Below are positions 43,405-54,800 of a DNA stretch of 64,000 nt, piece by piece; the stretch's first letter is position 1; each line of letters begins with the position of its first letter. The notes beneath the pieces were generated by a model. It had not been told where the DNA came from. It saw only the letters and a program-made list of their open reading frames with translations, and did no database searches. Made by a program: the position numbers and the translations under genes. The DNA comes from Persicaria tinctoria (Eukaryota; Streptophyta; Magnoliopsida; Caryophyllales; Polygonaceae), in NCBI GenBank assembly GCA_037127255.1, contig JBANSL010000013.1:56383688-56447687 (forward strand). Direction: 5' to 3'.

Positions 43405-44440
43405 CCACAGAACTTACCAAAAAAATCCACAGATGTGCCTATGGTACCCAGGAAGCTTCCCTGCAAATCCAGCAACCGTAGGACAATGAAATGTGGAAAT
43501 GGAGCACATCCACATCTATGTTCACTCCAAATAAAAAAAAAATCTAGGAAAATTGGATCAATACCGAAAATGGAGGATGGAAAAAAAAAAAAGGGTAAGG
43601 GAGGAAAGAAAGAGAGGGTCGCAAGCATGATTGGATTCTCAGTTGCTCAATAATTTAAAATCATATACTTATTTTAGTATAGCTATCCGCTATGATAATC
43701 TAGGTGAGGAGGTAATAATACATAGAAGAAATAATCGCTGAGGAGGTCTAAGAACCGATGAATAGTGGAATAACCCCTACGATAAAGTAGCCCATCTCAT
43801 GGAATACTCCTCAAGACAGGAAGTGAAGATGGACACTGCAATTTCAAAACTTAAATTTTTTTGGGTGGATAAACCCACCCAAATATTAGGAAACATGGGT
43901 TCACAAACTATGACTTGACCATCAATATACCCACCTCGAGGGACGCAGGTAAGCTTGTAATGTCGTTTGGTGTGTGGTGTTAACAACTTTTAACATTTAT
44001 GCCCGTTTTGCACTTCCAGTTTTCATATATAATAGGAATTTGGGTGCTGAATCCCGTTTTTGATATTCAAAATCAGGTCCTATTTCTGCAAATCAATGTT
44101 ATGTGACTGTTATCGCTGAATTTACATAAAGAATGCTTAATTGAAAACTTTTATGGTCTGTTTTGACGGGCGTTTTATATGTTTTTTCCTTGCATATGAA
44201 GCTTAATAGCTTGAGTTCTTAAATCCACTAAGAAGTAAATTGTGTTTTTAATAGATCGAATGCTTCGACTAGGAGGGCAAATTGTATTGTCTAACTAATT
44301 AATCTAAAGCATAAGACCTAAGAATATTGGATGGCCCTAGGCTTAGTCAATAGGTAGATTAAGAGTTAAACACTTTATACATACATATGATATATACTTA
44401 TATAAACATATAGGTTACAAATGCCCACACTTCTAATATA
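43405..44440. other. intergenic DNA without recognisable gene
   Basis: A-rich tract at 43,530-43,600 and a small hairpin GGGTGG-ATAAA-CCCACC at about 43,864-43,880. The short ORFs have no recognisable content. Confidence 0.3.
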
Positions 44441-45331
44441 TGTTGGGAGTCTGATTGCAAGCGGTTGCGATGTAAGATCATGCTCCTTTAAATCTCTCAA
44501 TGTCCTCTGGGAGGATTATTATCAACATTCATCTCTTCTTAACCTAGAAAGTATCTAAACAAAGAGATAAATTAGTAGTACGGGTGTGTCTCACGCGAAG
44601 TGATCCACACCATAGATAGCAATAAAAATGCATAAGAAAATAAAGTAATTCTTCCCGGCAACGGCGCCAAAATTTGACGCGCGTGAAACGGTCATATATT
44701 GTTCCCTGTCAAAGTTAATAATCCAAACCTACAACTAGTATAAGTGGTAAGTCCAAATATGGATCCATGAGGAGAATTGCCTTTCCCTATGTACTTAAAT
44801 TGCTCATAAATGTAACCAGATTGAGAGTGATTATAAAATAGAAATAAACAAGATGAATAAATGTTGCAATGATGATTGACCTAAAACAATGAGAATGAGA
44901 TAGTTTCACCTATAATTCTTCAACAATGGTTGGCTTGTTGGTCCTCGACTCTCTTTCTAGTTATTCTTATCAAATAGATTAATCCGGCGTTGGTTTAAAT
45001 GAACTAGCACTCCTCACGGACATGCCAACCCCTTACACTATATTCAATCCTTACCTTGTTTGGATATAAACATAAAGTAGCACAAAGTCTCAAAGTCTTT
45101 GCAGAATGGCAGTAGCAACCAGTATGATGTCAAGAGTTGTCACTCACTCCCTTAACCCTAAGCCACTTTGAAATCGATATTTAACCAAAATGTCATTATC
45201 CTACACAATCAAATGATGCTTTCACGTGATTACTTACCTATATGCTTGCTACTACGATCTAATTATTCTCACCAATCAACTAGACCCTAGCACGATGCAA
45301 TTCTATCAAGGTAGCTAATCAAAATAGTATT
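44440..45331 (-). mobile_element. element I: 5' end of an Athila-like element (gag start, primer site, LTR)
   Basis: Minus strand: LTR from 45,331 to 44,675 (edge TGACGCGCG on the plus strand), a tRNA-Asp-type primer site at 44,654-44,669 (TGGCGCCGTTGCCGGG), then a degraded gag start at 44,545-44,450 (an Asn-Pro-Pro-Arg segment followed by stops) that corresponds to E's gag start around 5525-5440. The LTR shares blocks with E and D (for example CTATCAAGGTAGCTAATCAA). It is cut on the right by A-family LTR at 45,332. Confidence 0.65.
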
Positions 45332-45867
45332 TGTAACGGGCCAAATATAAATATTCGGGTTACGTTTCGATGGTTGGATACATTCGTTCGGATCTTGCAA
45401 TCCAGGTACGGGTCGAAGTTTCTAACCTCAAAAGTTAGTGTTTCAAAGTGGGGATTTCGAACCTCAAAACAAGCGAATGGTTGTTGGTACCCATAACCTG
45501 TCCTATAGGCTATGTCACTCCAATTAATTTATTAGTAAAAGCATGCAAAGCGGAAATCATAATACAACTTGTCACGACGATGCTAGGTCAAAACCAAAAT
45601 ACGAAAAGGCGAGGCTATAAAATATTCAATTATGTCTAGTAGGACCCAGTCTCTCAGTCGTCAATCATCCAATAGATATCCCCGTCATACAAGCATCGAG
45701 CAAACATCAATCTGCATACAAACCTAAAATAATTAATACATGGCGTGGGATCAGCTTGAGGCTCATACACGTGACTAAGTCCCACTGTAGGCACACACAT
45801 ACGCTAGTCCTAAATAAAGATGTTTCTAATGCAGAGTGAAATTTGAACACACAAGTCATGCTTATCA

Positions 45868-45869
<2 letters not shown>
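45332..45869 (-). repeat. fragment of an A-family (chromovirus) LTR
   Basis: Begins TGTAACGGGCC and keeps GGGTTACGTTTCGA and CACACATACGCTA-n-CCTAA(A)TAAAGATG blocks in the order seen at 34,249-34,690. It breaks off at the (TA)n run. Confidence 0.65.

Positions 45870-45922
<53 letters not shown>
45869..45922. repeat. (TA)n microsatellite
   Basis: About 26 TA units. Confidence 0.95.
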
Positions 45923-45925
<3 letters not shown>

Positions 45926-46195
45926 AGAGAGGATAAGGTCGGGTGAGAACAACCCAATCCGGTGAGAACGAAAGAAGCGTTTTCATTGGTTAAATTTAAT
46001 TAATAAAAATAAAATAAAATAAAAAAATCCTCACGCGCGCTCCTTCTGCACGTACTGTTCGCTTCCTCTTCATCTAGCTCCTTCCCACACTCCTATCTTT
46101 CTACTTTGAGATGACGATTGCTGGTGTAGTCCTCCGTACTTAGCCTCAAGCTCTGACCGCTGAAGCTCCTTCGCCGAAGGTCAAGGAGCCTAAAT

Positions 46196-46563
46196 TGTTA
46201 ATGTGACTTGAATCATGGTTAACCGGTGACACATCGGGGGTTCGGGGGGCAGAGTCCCCCAACGGTGGTCTTGCTGGCGGGGGCTAGGCCGCTAGGGGGC
46301 AGGGCCACTCCGCCTTTACGGTATGCAATGTTTATTGTACATGGGCATATCGTCTGTTTGTTTTGGCTTTCAGTTCATTCTTTGTTTAGGATTTCATGAG
46401 TCTGGTAATATACTCATGAAACGCCAACCCCTTGTAACCCTAATATGTTTTCGTCTCTTCTAATACAAAACTGGTTCTCTGCCGGTGGACGTAAGTAACA
46501 CACAGTTGCCGAACAACATAAATCTCTATGTTGTTCTTCGCTTTTTTTATTCTCGATATAACA
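46196..46563 (+). mobile_element. solo LTR of a Ty1/copia element inside the H1 gene
   Basis: Starts TGTTAATGTGAC and contains GGGGGCAGAGTCCCCC and a GCCGGTGGACGTAAGT segment seen in plant copia LTRs. The left flank TAAAT (46,191-46,195) is repeated exactly at 46,519-46,523 after GAACAACA, and with one mismatch (TAAAC) at 46,564-46,568 after GATATAACA. The longer version fits the usual LTR tail better; the shorter has the exact duplication. Orientation is inferred from the tail motif. Confidence 0.55.
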
Positions 46564-47082
46564 TAAACCACACATGATCGCTAATTATAATATAAACCAC
46601 GTAAACTCTAAAGCCTAATTTGATCGTTGTTTCATGCTCTGAATTCTGATTTTATAGTCAAATCCTGTGTGCACTGATTGTTATGAAAGAGTGAATCGAG
46701 TCTCGTACATGATCGCAAAGCCCATCGAAGCAGAGCACAAATCCGGTCTCCCGGTGAATTGCAGGAAGATCTTAAGCCTCCAACTGGAGAACTCGGCTGC
46801 CACGGGAAAGCTGATCAAGGTCAAGGCCTCCTACAAGATTTCTTAGGCCGGGATGAGAAAGAGAGTCGCGACGTCAAGGGTGCCGACCACGCGATCCGTG
46901 AGAGCGAACGCCGGGAAGCCGGAGGAGACCGCGACGAAGAGGCACCGGAGCATGCGGTCAAAGTCGATCGACCAAATTGAGGTGGATGCGAAAGTAAAGG
47001 CATGCAGTTGGAGGGAGGAGGACTAGGAAGTCGGCTCCGGGACCAGGGTGAAGCAGCCTATATGTCGATCAGGTCGGCGACA

Positions 47083-47087
47083 AAGTG
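47083..47087. repeat. target-site duplication of element F, left copy
   Basis: CAAAG, repeated at 51,526-51,530. Confidence 0.9.
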
Positions 47088-47221
47088 TAAGTGTTTGGAG
47101 AACTGAGTCCCTAGTGGATCTCAGAGGCCTACTCCTATATATATATCAATGGGTGAAAACCCTGGGGTTACAATCGTAACTGTACATGATATGGACATAT
47201 ATAAATAATATAATGCTAACA
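47088..47221 (-). repeat. 3' LTR of element F
   Basis: Direct repeat of 51,390-51,525. On the minus strand it begins TGTTAGCATT; the pol stop codon TAG overlaps this start. Confidence 0.95.
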
Positions 47222-48847
47222 TCCTCCCTCAGTCCCAGTTAGAGGTGAGCGAATAACAAGACTGGAACGAAAAGAAGTAAAAAGAGGAGTAGGTAAGCCT
47301 TTTGTGAAAATGTCCGCATATTGATGTGCGGAAGGGACATGAAGAACTCGGACCTGACCAAGGGCAACCTTCTCTCTGACAAAATGGATGTCAATCTCGA
47401 TATGCTTCGTTCGCTGGTACTAAACCGGGTTCGACGACAGATAAACAACGGAGACATTGTCGCAGTAGACCAGGGTAGCCGATCGAAGGGGAACCCGGAG
47501 CTCGCAGAGAAGGTTGCAGAGCTAACAGGTCTCAGCCACGGCGTTGGCAACGCCACGATACTCGGCCTCGGCACTCGAGCGGGAGATGGTGGCCTGACGC
47601 TTGGAGGACCACGAGACCAGATTGTCGCCAAGGTACACTGCGAAACCAGATGTGGAGCGGCGAGTTTCAGGACAACCCGCCCAGTCAGCGTCAGAATAGG
47701 CGGTGAGGGAGTCAAACCGGCTGCGACCGAGATGTAAACCCATGTCAGAGGTGCCCTTGATGTACCGGATGATCCTCTTGAGCGCCTGAAGATGGTGCTC
47801 GCGGGGATCATGCATGTATAAGCAGATCTGCTGGACGGCGAAAGAAATGTCCGGTCTGGTGAATGTCAGATACTGGAGAGCACCGACTAGACTGCGGTAG
47901 GCTGTAGGATCCTCAACCTTGGGACTGGAGGCAGCGTCGAGCTTGGACTTGTTGTCGACAGGGGTGGTGGCGGGCTTGCAAGACGACATGTCGGCTTTGT
48001 CGACGATCTCGAGAGCATACTTCTGCTGATGAAGAAATAGTGCAGTAGGAGTGCGTGACACAGAGACACCGAGGAAGTAGCTCAGAGAACCGAGATCAGT
48101 CATGGAAAATTCTGAACGCAGCAGGACCATCAGCCTAGACATGAGGGATGTAAAGGAAGCGATGAGCACAATGTCATCGACGTACAGGAGAAGATAGGTG
48201 GTGTCAGACCCTGAATGGAGCACAAAGAGGGAGTGATCAGACTGACTGCCCTGAAATCCAATGCCACTGAGGTACGTGGCGAATTGCTGATACCAGGCGC
48301 GAGGCGTCTGTTTCAACCCATAGAGAGACTTCCGAAGAAGGTAGACGTGAGATGGGCGGGTGCGATCATAAAAGCCTAGTGGATGATGCATATACACAGT
48401 CTCCTGAAGGTTGCCGTGAAGAAAGGCATTCTTGACGTCAAGCTGATGGATAGGCCAGCCCTTGGTAAGGGCGATACTCAGAACTGTGCGGATGGTAGCC
48501 GTTTTGACGACCGGGCTGAACGTCTCGTCACAATCAACTCCAACCTCCCGCGACTTGCCATTGACCACTAGACGAGCCTTATGTCGCTGAAGAGTCCCGT
48601 CTGACCTGTACTTATGCTTGAACAACCACATGCAGGTAATGATATTAGTGTCCCGAGGCCTTGGAACGAGGTCCCACATGCCGTTTTTAATAAGAGCACT
48701 AAACTCATCCATCATGGCGGCGTGCCAGTTCGGGTCATGCAAGGCCTTGTGGGGTGATTTGGGGAGAGGGGATATGTCGGGGGATGGAGTGAGAAGGTTA
48801 TATTTGAGCTTAGGTTTGAAGATCCCGGACTGAGACCGGGTCTTCAT
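47219..48847 (-). pseudogene. reverse transcriptase and RNase H of element F, two amber codons
   Basis: One minus-strand frame. Copia reverse transcriptase: HDPNWHAAMMDEFSALIKNGMW, TFSPVVKTATIRTVL, HQLDVKNAFLHGNLQETVYM, LYGLKQTPRAWYQQF and the active site YLLLYVDDIVLIA, all intact. RNase H: SLTAYSDADWAGCPETRRST, SWSSKRQATISRSSAEAEYRG. TAG at 47,522 and a second TAG at about 47,415 interrupt the RNase H part (positions where Trp and a polar residue would be usual); beyond them the frame continues with RTKHIEIDIHFVREKV and DIFTKGLP to a stop inside the LTR. Both ambers can be explained by C-to-T type change. Confidence 0.9.
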
Positions 48848-49141
48848 GGATGGGGCGGGGGGTGCAGGCGGAGGCGGGTGGTTAAGTGGGGCTGCCTGCG
48901 TGGGTGGGGGGGGGGGGGGGGAGGAGAGGGTTTTGGTTTGCGGCAGGCTGTGCGGCGGGTGCCGCTAGGGGAGAGGACTCCGCCGCCAATCAAATTGGAC
49001 AGGGGTTTGGGTTGCGGCGGGCGCCGCCAGGGGAGAGGACCCCGCCGCATGGGTTGCTGCGGGCGCAGCATTGTGCTACGCCCGCCGCCAATCAAATTGG
49101 GCGGGGTGTTGGCGAGGGACAGGGGACGTTCCGGATGAGGT
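48848..49141 (-). other. GC-rich linker of element F between integrase and reverse transcriptase
   Basis: Contains a repeated block: CCGCCGCCAATCAAATTGG occurs at 48,980-48,998 and 49,082-49,100, with CCGCCAGGGGAGAGGAC-type repeats between and a run of 14 G at 48,908-48,921. Translated it is Pro/His/Arg-rich with stops. It appears to be a hypervariable linker. Confidence 0.5.
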
Positions 49142-50086
49142 TTATTGAAATAAGTGGCGTAGGAGGGGTGGGAATTCTTCAGAATTGGGTGGTGTGGATG
49201 GGTTGGGGACAACAGGGGTGGGTGGTGTGGCGAAAGAGAAGGTTTGTTCGTCGAAAATCACATGGCGCGAAGTGACAACCCGATTGATATCCAAGCGAAG
49301 ACAACGGTAACCTCGATGGTGTGGGGAGATGCCCAAGAAGACACATTTAGTGGAACGTGGGGATAGCTTGTGAGAGGCGGTGGCACTCATGTTGGGGAAA
49401 CAGAGACATCCAAACACTCTAATGTGATCGTAGGAAGGGAAGCGCTTGTAGAGTGCTAAAGTTGGGATGGAGTTGCTAATGGCTTTGGATGGAAGGATAT
49501 TGTGGATATAGGTGGCCATGTGAAGCGCCTCAACCCAAAAGGGGAGGGGAAGAGAGGCGTGATGGAGGAATGTTCGAGTTTTGTCATTGAGAGTGCGGAG
49601 AATGCATTCCGCTTTGCCATTTTGTGGAGAAGTTTGGGGGCAAGAGAAGCGGAGTGATATCCCATTTTGTTGACAAAAGGAGCGAACAAAATTGTTGTCA
49701 AACTCTCCTCCCATGTCACACTGAATAGCCTTGATGGGCAAAGTAAATTGAGTGCGGACAAATGTGTTAAAATTGACAAGGTGACTTTGTGTTTCCGATT
49801 TGTGACGTAAGGGAAAAACCCAAACAAAATTGGTGAAATCATCAAGGACAACCAAATCGTATCGAAAACCACTAGCACTTCAAATAGGAGATGTCCACAA
49901 ATCACAATGTATAAGATCAAAGGGTGCGAATGTAATGGAATGAGAAATGCTAAAAGGGAGACGCTTGCTCTTGGCTATTTCACAGGAAATGCAAACGCCA
50001 GAGGCTTTATTACAAGAAATTAAATTGCTAGTGCGGAGACATTGATACACGTGGTCGCCAGGATGGGAAAGACGAGCGTGCCACAA
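49142..50086 (-). pseudogene. integrase of element F
   Basis: MWHARLSHPGDHV with the pre-integrase H, then C-x2-C in GVCISCEIAKSKR (zinc site), one in-frame TGA at about 49,864, and the core: YDLVVLDDFTNFVWVFPL (first Asp), AIQCDMGGEFDN (second Asp), CPQTSPQNGKAE (Glu; the usual N-G-x-A/V-E-R pattern). C-terminal segment: VFGCLCFPN and KCVFLGISPHHRGYRC. It is joined to the protease by a frameshift near 50,090. Apart from that the catalytic triad looks present. Confidence 0.85.
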
Positions 50087-50577
50087 GTCAGAGCGATGGG
50101 CGACGAAGGCGGTGAGGGCAGTGGGAGAGGATTGGGGAGCTTTGGTGATGGGGTAGGGTCGCCAGAACTATTGCAGCGCATGATTGGGGTCCTCGTACGA
50201 AGATCCTTCACAAGAAAACCAAACGGGTCAAATTGGACATCCACGTGATTATCGACGGTAAATTGACGAACAGAAATGAGGTTTTTAACAAGGTCAGGGG
50301 CAAGCATGACTTTGTTGAGGCGAAGGGGTGAGGCATTGGGAAGGGTTGTGTGACCCGAACCGACAATTTTAAGAGATTCGCCATTTCCGACAAAGACCGA
50401 CGGTAAAGTGCTAGAATTAAAAACAGTGTGTAGGTTACCTGGTGCGTTCGTCATGTGAGAGGAGGCCCCGGTGTCCATGTAACAGTGGTCGTCCGGCTGC
50501 TGAAGTCCCATGGTGGAGAAAGCGGCGGAGAGGTTGGTGTGCATGGGGTTCGACGGAGGCTGCTGAGAAGCGTACAT
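50020..50577 (-). pseudogene. protease of element F
   Basis: Contains CYMDTGASSHMT with the catalytic D-T-G-A, then IVGSGHTTLP, LNKVMLAPDLVKNLISVRQF and FDPFGFLVKDL of copia proteases; it reads out of frame into the integrase start after RCNSSGDPTP. Confidence 0.85.
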
Positions 50578-50584
50578 CGCCGGA

Positions 50585-51335
50585 GAAGGGGTCGGCTGCT
50601 ATGGCTGGCGTTGGGGAAAAGCCAAGCCTGGCGGGGGGTATCCCGCCCACGTCGGATAAGGGCAGGGCGGCGGAGCAGGGGACTAGGGTTGCTGCGGGTA
50701 CCAGCTGCCCGGCGGCGCCCGCGACATGTTGCTGCGGCCGCGGCGCCCGCCGCCGTTGCCGCCTCTGTTGCGTCCTCCGCGTTGTTGTGGTGGTCTAGTT
50801 TGGGTTTGGGGAATTTGGTCTGGGGCTATGAAATCCTTGGAGGAAACAAGGACATGGGAAGGTCCCAGGGGGCGTCCCTGACGGCTCTCCTCCCTGAAGA
50901 GCATGTTGGGAGCCACCATGAAAGTCGGAAGTGGCACTGTGTTGCTGATCATGCCACCGACGACATCAAATTTGGTGGAGAGGCCGTTGATAAGTTGAAG
51001 GACAAGGCGTTCTTCGCTAGCCTTGTGTCCAACATCACCTAGTTGATCAGCGATGGCTTTTATGGCGAGGCAGTAGTCAGAGACGGTGGAGAAGCTTTCA
51101 TGACGGGTGTTGATGAACTTACCCTCAAGATCCGCTGCCCTAGCGGATTGATTGACATTGAAGAGGCTCTTTATGCGGAGCCAGACAACTCGAGCGGTGG
51201 AGTCTGGTTGGAGGACGGTAATCAGGACGTCCTCAGAGATGGTGGCATAGATCCATCCAAGAACGATGGAGTCAAGGCGGTTCCAGAGGGGCTCAGGGAC
51301 CCGCTTAGGTGTGGTGGCGGTGTAGCGGTGGCGAC
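50585..51335 (-). pseudogene. Gag of element F, N terminus deleted
   Basis: The frame begins only about 55 bases after the primer site, directly in the middle of the capsid region (VPEPLWNRLDSIVLGWIYATISEDV), so roughly the first 80-90 codons of a copia Gag are missing. It continues with VVWLRIKSLFN, SFSTVSDYCLAIKAIADQL, RLVLQLINGLSTKFDVV, then a Gly/Arg-rich basic tail (RGGRNRGGNGGGRRGRS) in place of a zinc knuckle. A TAG follows at about 50,680 and another stop at about 50,600, in frame with the protease. Confidence 0.75.
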
Positions 51336-51389
51336 AACGGATCGTAGGTGTGAAACAAAATTAGGGTTTCACACGGAGGCGTGATACCA

Positions 51390-51525
51390 TATAAGTATTT
51401 GGAGAACTGAGTCCCTAGTGGATCTCAGAGGCCTACTCCTGTATATATATCAATGGGTGAAAACCCTGGGATTACAATCGTAACTGTACATGATATGGAC
51501 ATATATAAATAATATAATGCTAACA
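51390..51525 (-). repeat. 5' LTR of element F
   Basis: Direct repeat of 47,088-47,221; a TATATATAT promoter-like stretch lies at 51,441-51,449. The primer site complement TGATACCA is at 51,382-51,389. Confidence 0.95.
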
Positions 51526-51560
51526 CAAAGAAGGCTAAGAAGATGGTTCGTATTCACTAA

Positions 51561-51859
51561 GCATCTTCTCATATCTATAAATTTTGTGTTTTTTTTTTGG
51601 CTATGGCGAGTTGGATGCAACCGAGGGACGAAGTGCTGATGAATAATCAATGCGCTTTCATCCAAGTTTGAGGCTTCCGGCGATGCTTATGGGTTCACCT
51701 TAGATGTCTTGTTGAGGATGCCCGAGATCAACAGAAGAAACTTGTTTAGGATGCATTGGATGATTTTGATCCTTCTTTGAGGCTTCTGGATGCTTATGGG
51801 TTTGCTTTAGATGTCTTGATGCAAAACACGACTTCAATCAATCCGGTGAAGATGCGGTG
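51561..51859 (+). other. 3' flank/untranslated region of the H1 pseudogene
   Basis: Sequence after the H1 stop. A block of about 50 bases is duplicated: GAGGCTTCCGG-GATGCTTATGGG...TTAGATGTCTTG at 51,670-51,714 and again at 51,779-51,823. It is interrupted by LTR G at 51,860 and continues at 55,255. Confidence 0.5.
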
Positions 51860-54800
51860 TGTTGTGAGCTGAATCTGCCATGTTTTACAGTATCTTTTAT
51901 ATCGTTTTCTGCATACATTTCATGCATTTGAGTTAGAATAATACATAATTTGTGTAGTTTATGTTTATTTGCAATATATGGAGGTCTACACAAGTTTTTT
52001 TTTATTTCACATAAATCGGACGCACTTTGGAGCTTAAAGGAAAGTCATGAAGAAGCTAAGAATGGTGCAGTCGGAGAAAAGGCCATTTTTCGGTATTCAT
52101 CATTCGGAATCAAGCTTTGATGTCTTCATGAAAGTTGTAGCCCTCGAAAAGAGCTTTCCCACGCATGGTCATATGCGTCAATCCGCCAAACGAGGACTCG
52201 GGAAAGTGCGTTTTAAGAACAGAGTAGAAAGCTGGAAGCACAGGTTACTCGATCTCGAGTTAATATACTCGATCTCGAGGAAAGATGTCTGAGCACACCT
52301 AGTCGAGCAGAGCATGGTCGAGAAGATGAGAGCCAGAGCAACCCGACTCCGGAAGCCTTACTCGATCTCGAGGAAAACTAGTCGAGATCGACCAACATTG
52401 ATGCCATGTCCGGAGTCGAGGAGCTGTGCCAAGTCGAGAAGCCGAGGACGGAAGACGCCGAGCACTAGCCTTACTCGAGATCTAGTAAACAACTCGAGAT
52501 CGAGGAGACCCCATGAGCCAATGTCCGAGCATGTCGAGGAAGAGCAACCCGAACGCCGAGCTGAAGCTGAAGTCGACGACCATCCTACTCGAGATCGAGG
52601 AAACACCTCGAGATCGAGTAAACCGTGTCCGGGAGTGCGTTACGCGGTTTTGTTGTCCTACTCGGATTGAGAGTCCTTGGATCCGATTCTATCCAATTTT
52701 GGCCGAGATCTATCTACATCTATCAAGTTCTATCTATGGAGAAGACCTATCAACACATGGAAGATATTCTACCTATTTTAGATTTATTTCCCTTTTAGAT
52801 TTAATTCTTTAAATTGCATTTATTTATCATTAAGTCTTTAGATATAGATTTAGATAAAGATAGATATATTCTATCCTTGAATAGCAAGGAATAGAAGGCT
52901 ATAAATAAAGCCTTAGGGGCTGGTTTTTCATCATTCAATTTCAGAGAGAACAAGTAAGTAGTAGTAGAGAGAGAGAGAGTTTGTGGCGAGCAAGGTGGAA
53001 AGGCGAAAGCGGATTTGGCTTGTTTGGTTGTAAGCTCTCTTTGGTTTATTTCAATGCAAGTTAGTTTCTTTTGTTATTTAATGTCTTTCTTGATGATGAA
53101 GAGCGAGTAGTCCACCCACTTCTGGGGCTGGAGTGAGCCCGACGGTGGCCATGTGAGGTGGTGCGGTAAAGGTACAATCTTTTGATGCGATTCATCTTCT
53201 ATCCCTATGAGCATGATTCTTTTGCGAGAGTTGAAGGTGATCCTTGTTTGTATTATTGAAGCGAAAGTGATCTTAATGCAACTTGGGTTAATTATGTGAA
53301 AATGGTTAGTAACAATTAGGGTTTATGCGAAAGCCTCTATATGCCTATTTGTTAATAACGAAAGTTATTTTGATGGAAAGCATGATCTTTTATGCCTTTA
53401 TGTGTTACTTTGCATGGTTATCGTTGTGGTGTTGATACCCTGGCTTTGGAAGTTATTTATATATTGAATTTATTTCTGTCGAAATCTGAGTTCTGCGTTC
53501 GAAGTTTGCATTTAAAGTTTCTGTCTGTTTTAGTCGATCTAGAGGAAAAGTTGTCGATTAATAGAGTTTATTTTAGTCATGTTTTAAGTATATATTTGCA
53601 TACTAGTTTAGAGCATTTTTATATATTTTATAGCTTAATTTATATTATTTGGTTTTCGGAGTTTACACTAGTGTTTTTATATATTTCAGGTATTTTTAGC
53701 TGGATCGTATAAAATTGGAGATCAATAATAAATTATGGAAGCATTTTGCAAACGAGAAGATTGATGACTGAGCTAAACTTAAGATGGCCGGATGATATAT
53801 TTGGAGCTGATCATTAGACCCGATTCTTCCCCTTTGGGCCGGTTCAGACAACAGCGTGGCGTGGGCTTGAAATGCTCCAAACTCTCCAATCAAATAGCTG
53901 TTAAGTTATTATTATTATATTGATATTAATTAAATTAGGATAAATTATATATAGATTAGATAGATTAGGTTTATGAGTTTTTTTTTTGTTGTTGCGAAGA
54001 TTAGGTGTATGAGTTGCAATATATATACACCTTATTCATACGGGAACGAGGGGGAGGCCGAAACGTGACACAAGTAACCGGCTGACTACTCTTTCCTTCT
54101 TTAACTCTAAATATGTTTTGTTTTATTTTTATGGAGACCTAAACTCTCCCGTTCTGTCTACAATTTGAAGCTTTGTTTGGATTGATTTGCGAGTTTCTAA
54201 TTCTTGTTCCTTAATTCTTATATTTGAATATTTCGACTTCTTTGCGCTTGAATGTTTGATTGTTTTATTTTATCTTGTCTGATCAACTTGGTAGAATTAA
54301 TTCAATTGCTAGGGTTTTGTAGATTCCTGATTGTGAACCTTAACCCAAGTGACAAACTTATTCCTTTAGGGCTGATTGAACTAATTGGATGGGTAGGAAG
54401 TTGGATGTGTTGTTAAATCCCTCTTTAGGAACTGCAAATACTTTAGTTAATCTCTGAACTTAAAGCTATCAATTGAGTTAAATCCTTCTTTAGGGACTGT
54501 TCGATTGATAAGGGTTTCTAGGACTGATTGGACTAGTAACTATATTAGGTCAGGACAAGGGCATTCATATGAATCATAAAAGGACAAGAGGAAGTTACAA
54601 TATCAACTCAACCAAATAAAGTGGATAGTTGTAGGTAGAACGATTTTCTCTAAATTGCTTTGCATTAATTTGCTTATAGTTTATTTTATTTTCCTTCTTA
54701 ATTTCACCACCCAAAAACCCCCCGTTTCATATTAATTGGTAAATAAACTTAACTTAGGAATAACTTGATTCTCTGTGGGATCGACTCGTGCTTATCACAC

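Larger units (their letters stand above)
47088..51525 (-). mobile_element. element F: Ty1/copia retrotransposon (Ale/Retrofit-like), 4438 bp
   Basis: Short LTRs (47,088-47,221 and 51,390-51,525; 134 and 136 bp), perfect duplication CAAAG, a tRNA-iMet-type primer site TGGTATCA directly after the right LTR, and minus-strand order gag, protease, integrase, reverse transcriptase, RNase H: the copia order. Short LTRs and a gag tail rich in Gly/Arg without a clear zinc knuckle suggest the Ale/Retrofit group. The N-terminal gag is deleted, and there are frameshifts and stops. It is inserted in the C-terminal coding part of the H1 gene. Confidence 0.95.
46111..51560 (+). pseudogene. linker histone H1 gene, broken by two LTR insertions
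   Basis: Three pieces in plus-strand order. (1) 46,111-46,195: ATG and a short Ala/Pro/Lys-rich N terminus (one in-frame TAG), ending LTAEAPSPKVKEPK. (2) About 46,660-47,087: the globular domain: ALIVMKE, then after a stop and a 1-base insertion YMIAKPIEAEHKSGLP, KILSLQLENSAATGK and LIKVKASYKIS, followed by TAG and a basic tail. (3) 51,526-51,560: TKKAKKMVRIH and TAA, the lysine-rich end. Pieces 1 and 2 are separated by a solo copia LTR and intron-like DNA, 2 and 3 by element F. The first part of helix 1 is poor. H1 binds linker DNA and nucleosomes; this copy cannot encode it. Confidence 0.7.

Noticed and set aside
45922..46060. Helitron or CACTA end around GGTGAGAAC repeats
   Set aside because: Two GGTGAGAAC copies are not enough; no terminal hairpin or matching opposite end was found.
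47239..47811. 190-codon minus ORF overlapping the end of F pol
   Set aside because: Runs in a different frame from RNase H, whose motifs are clear in the other frame.
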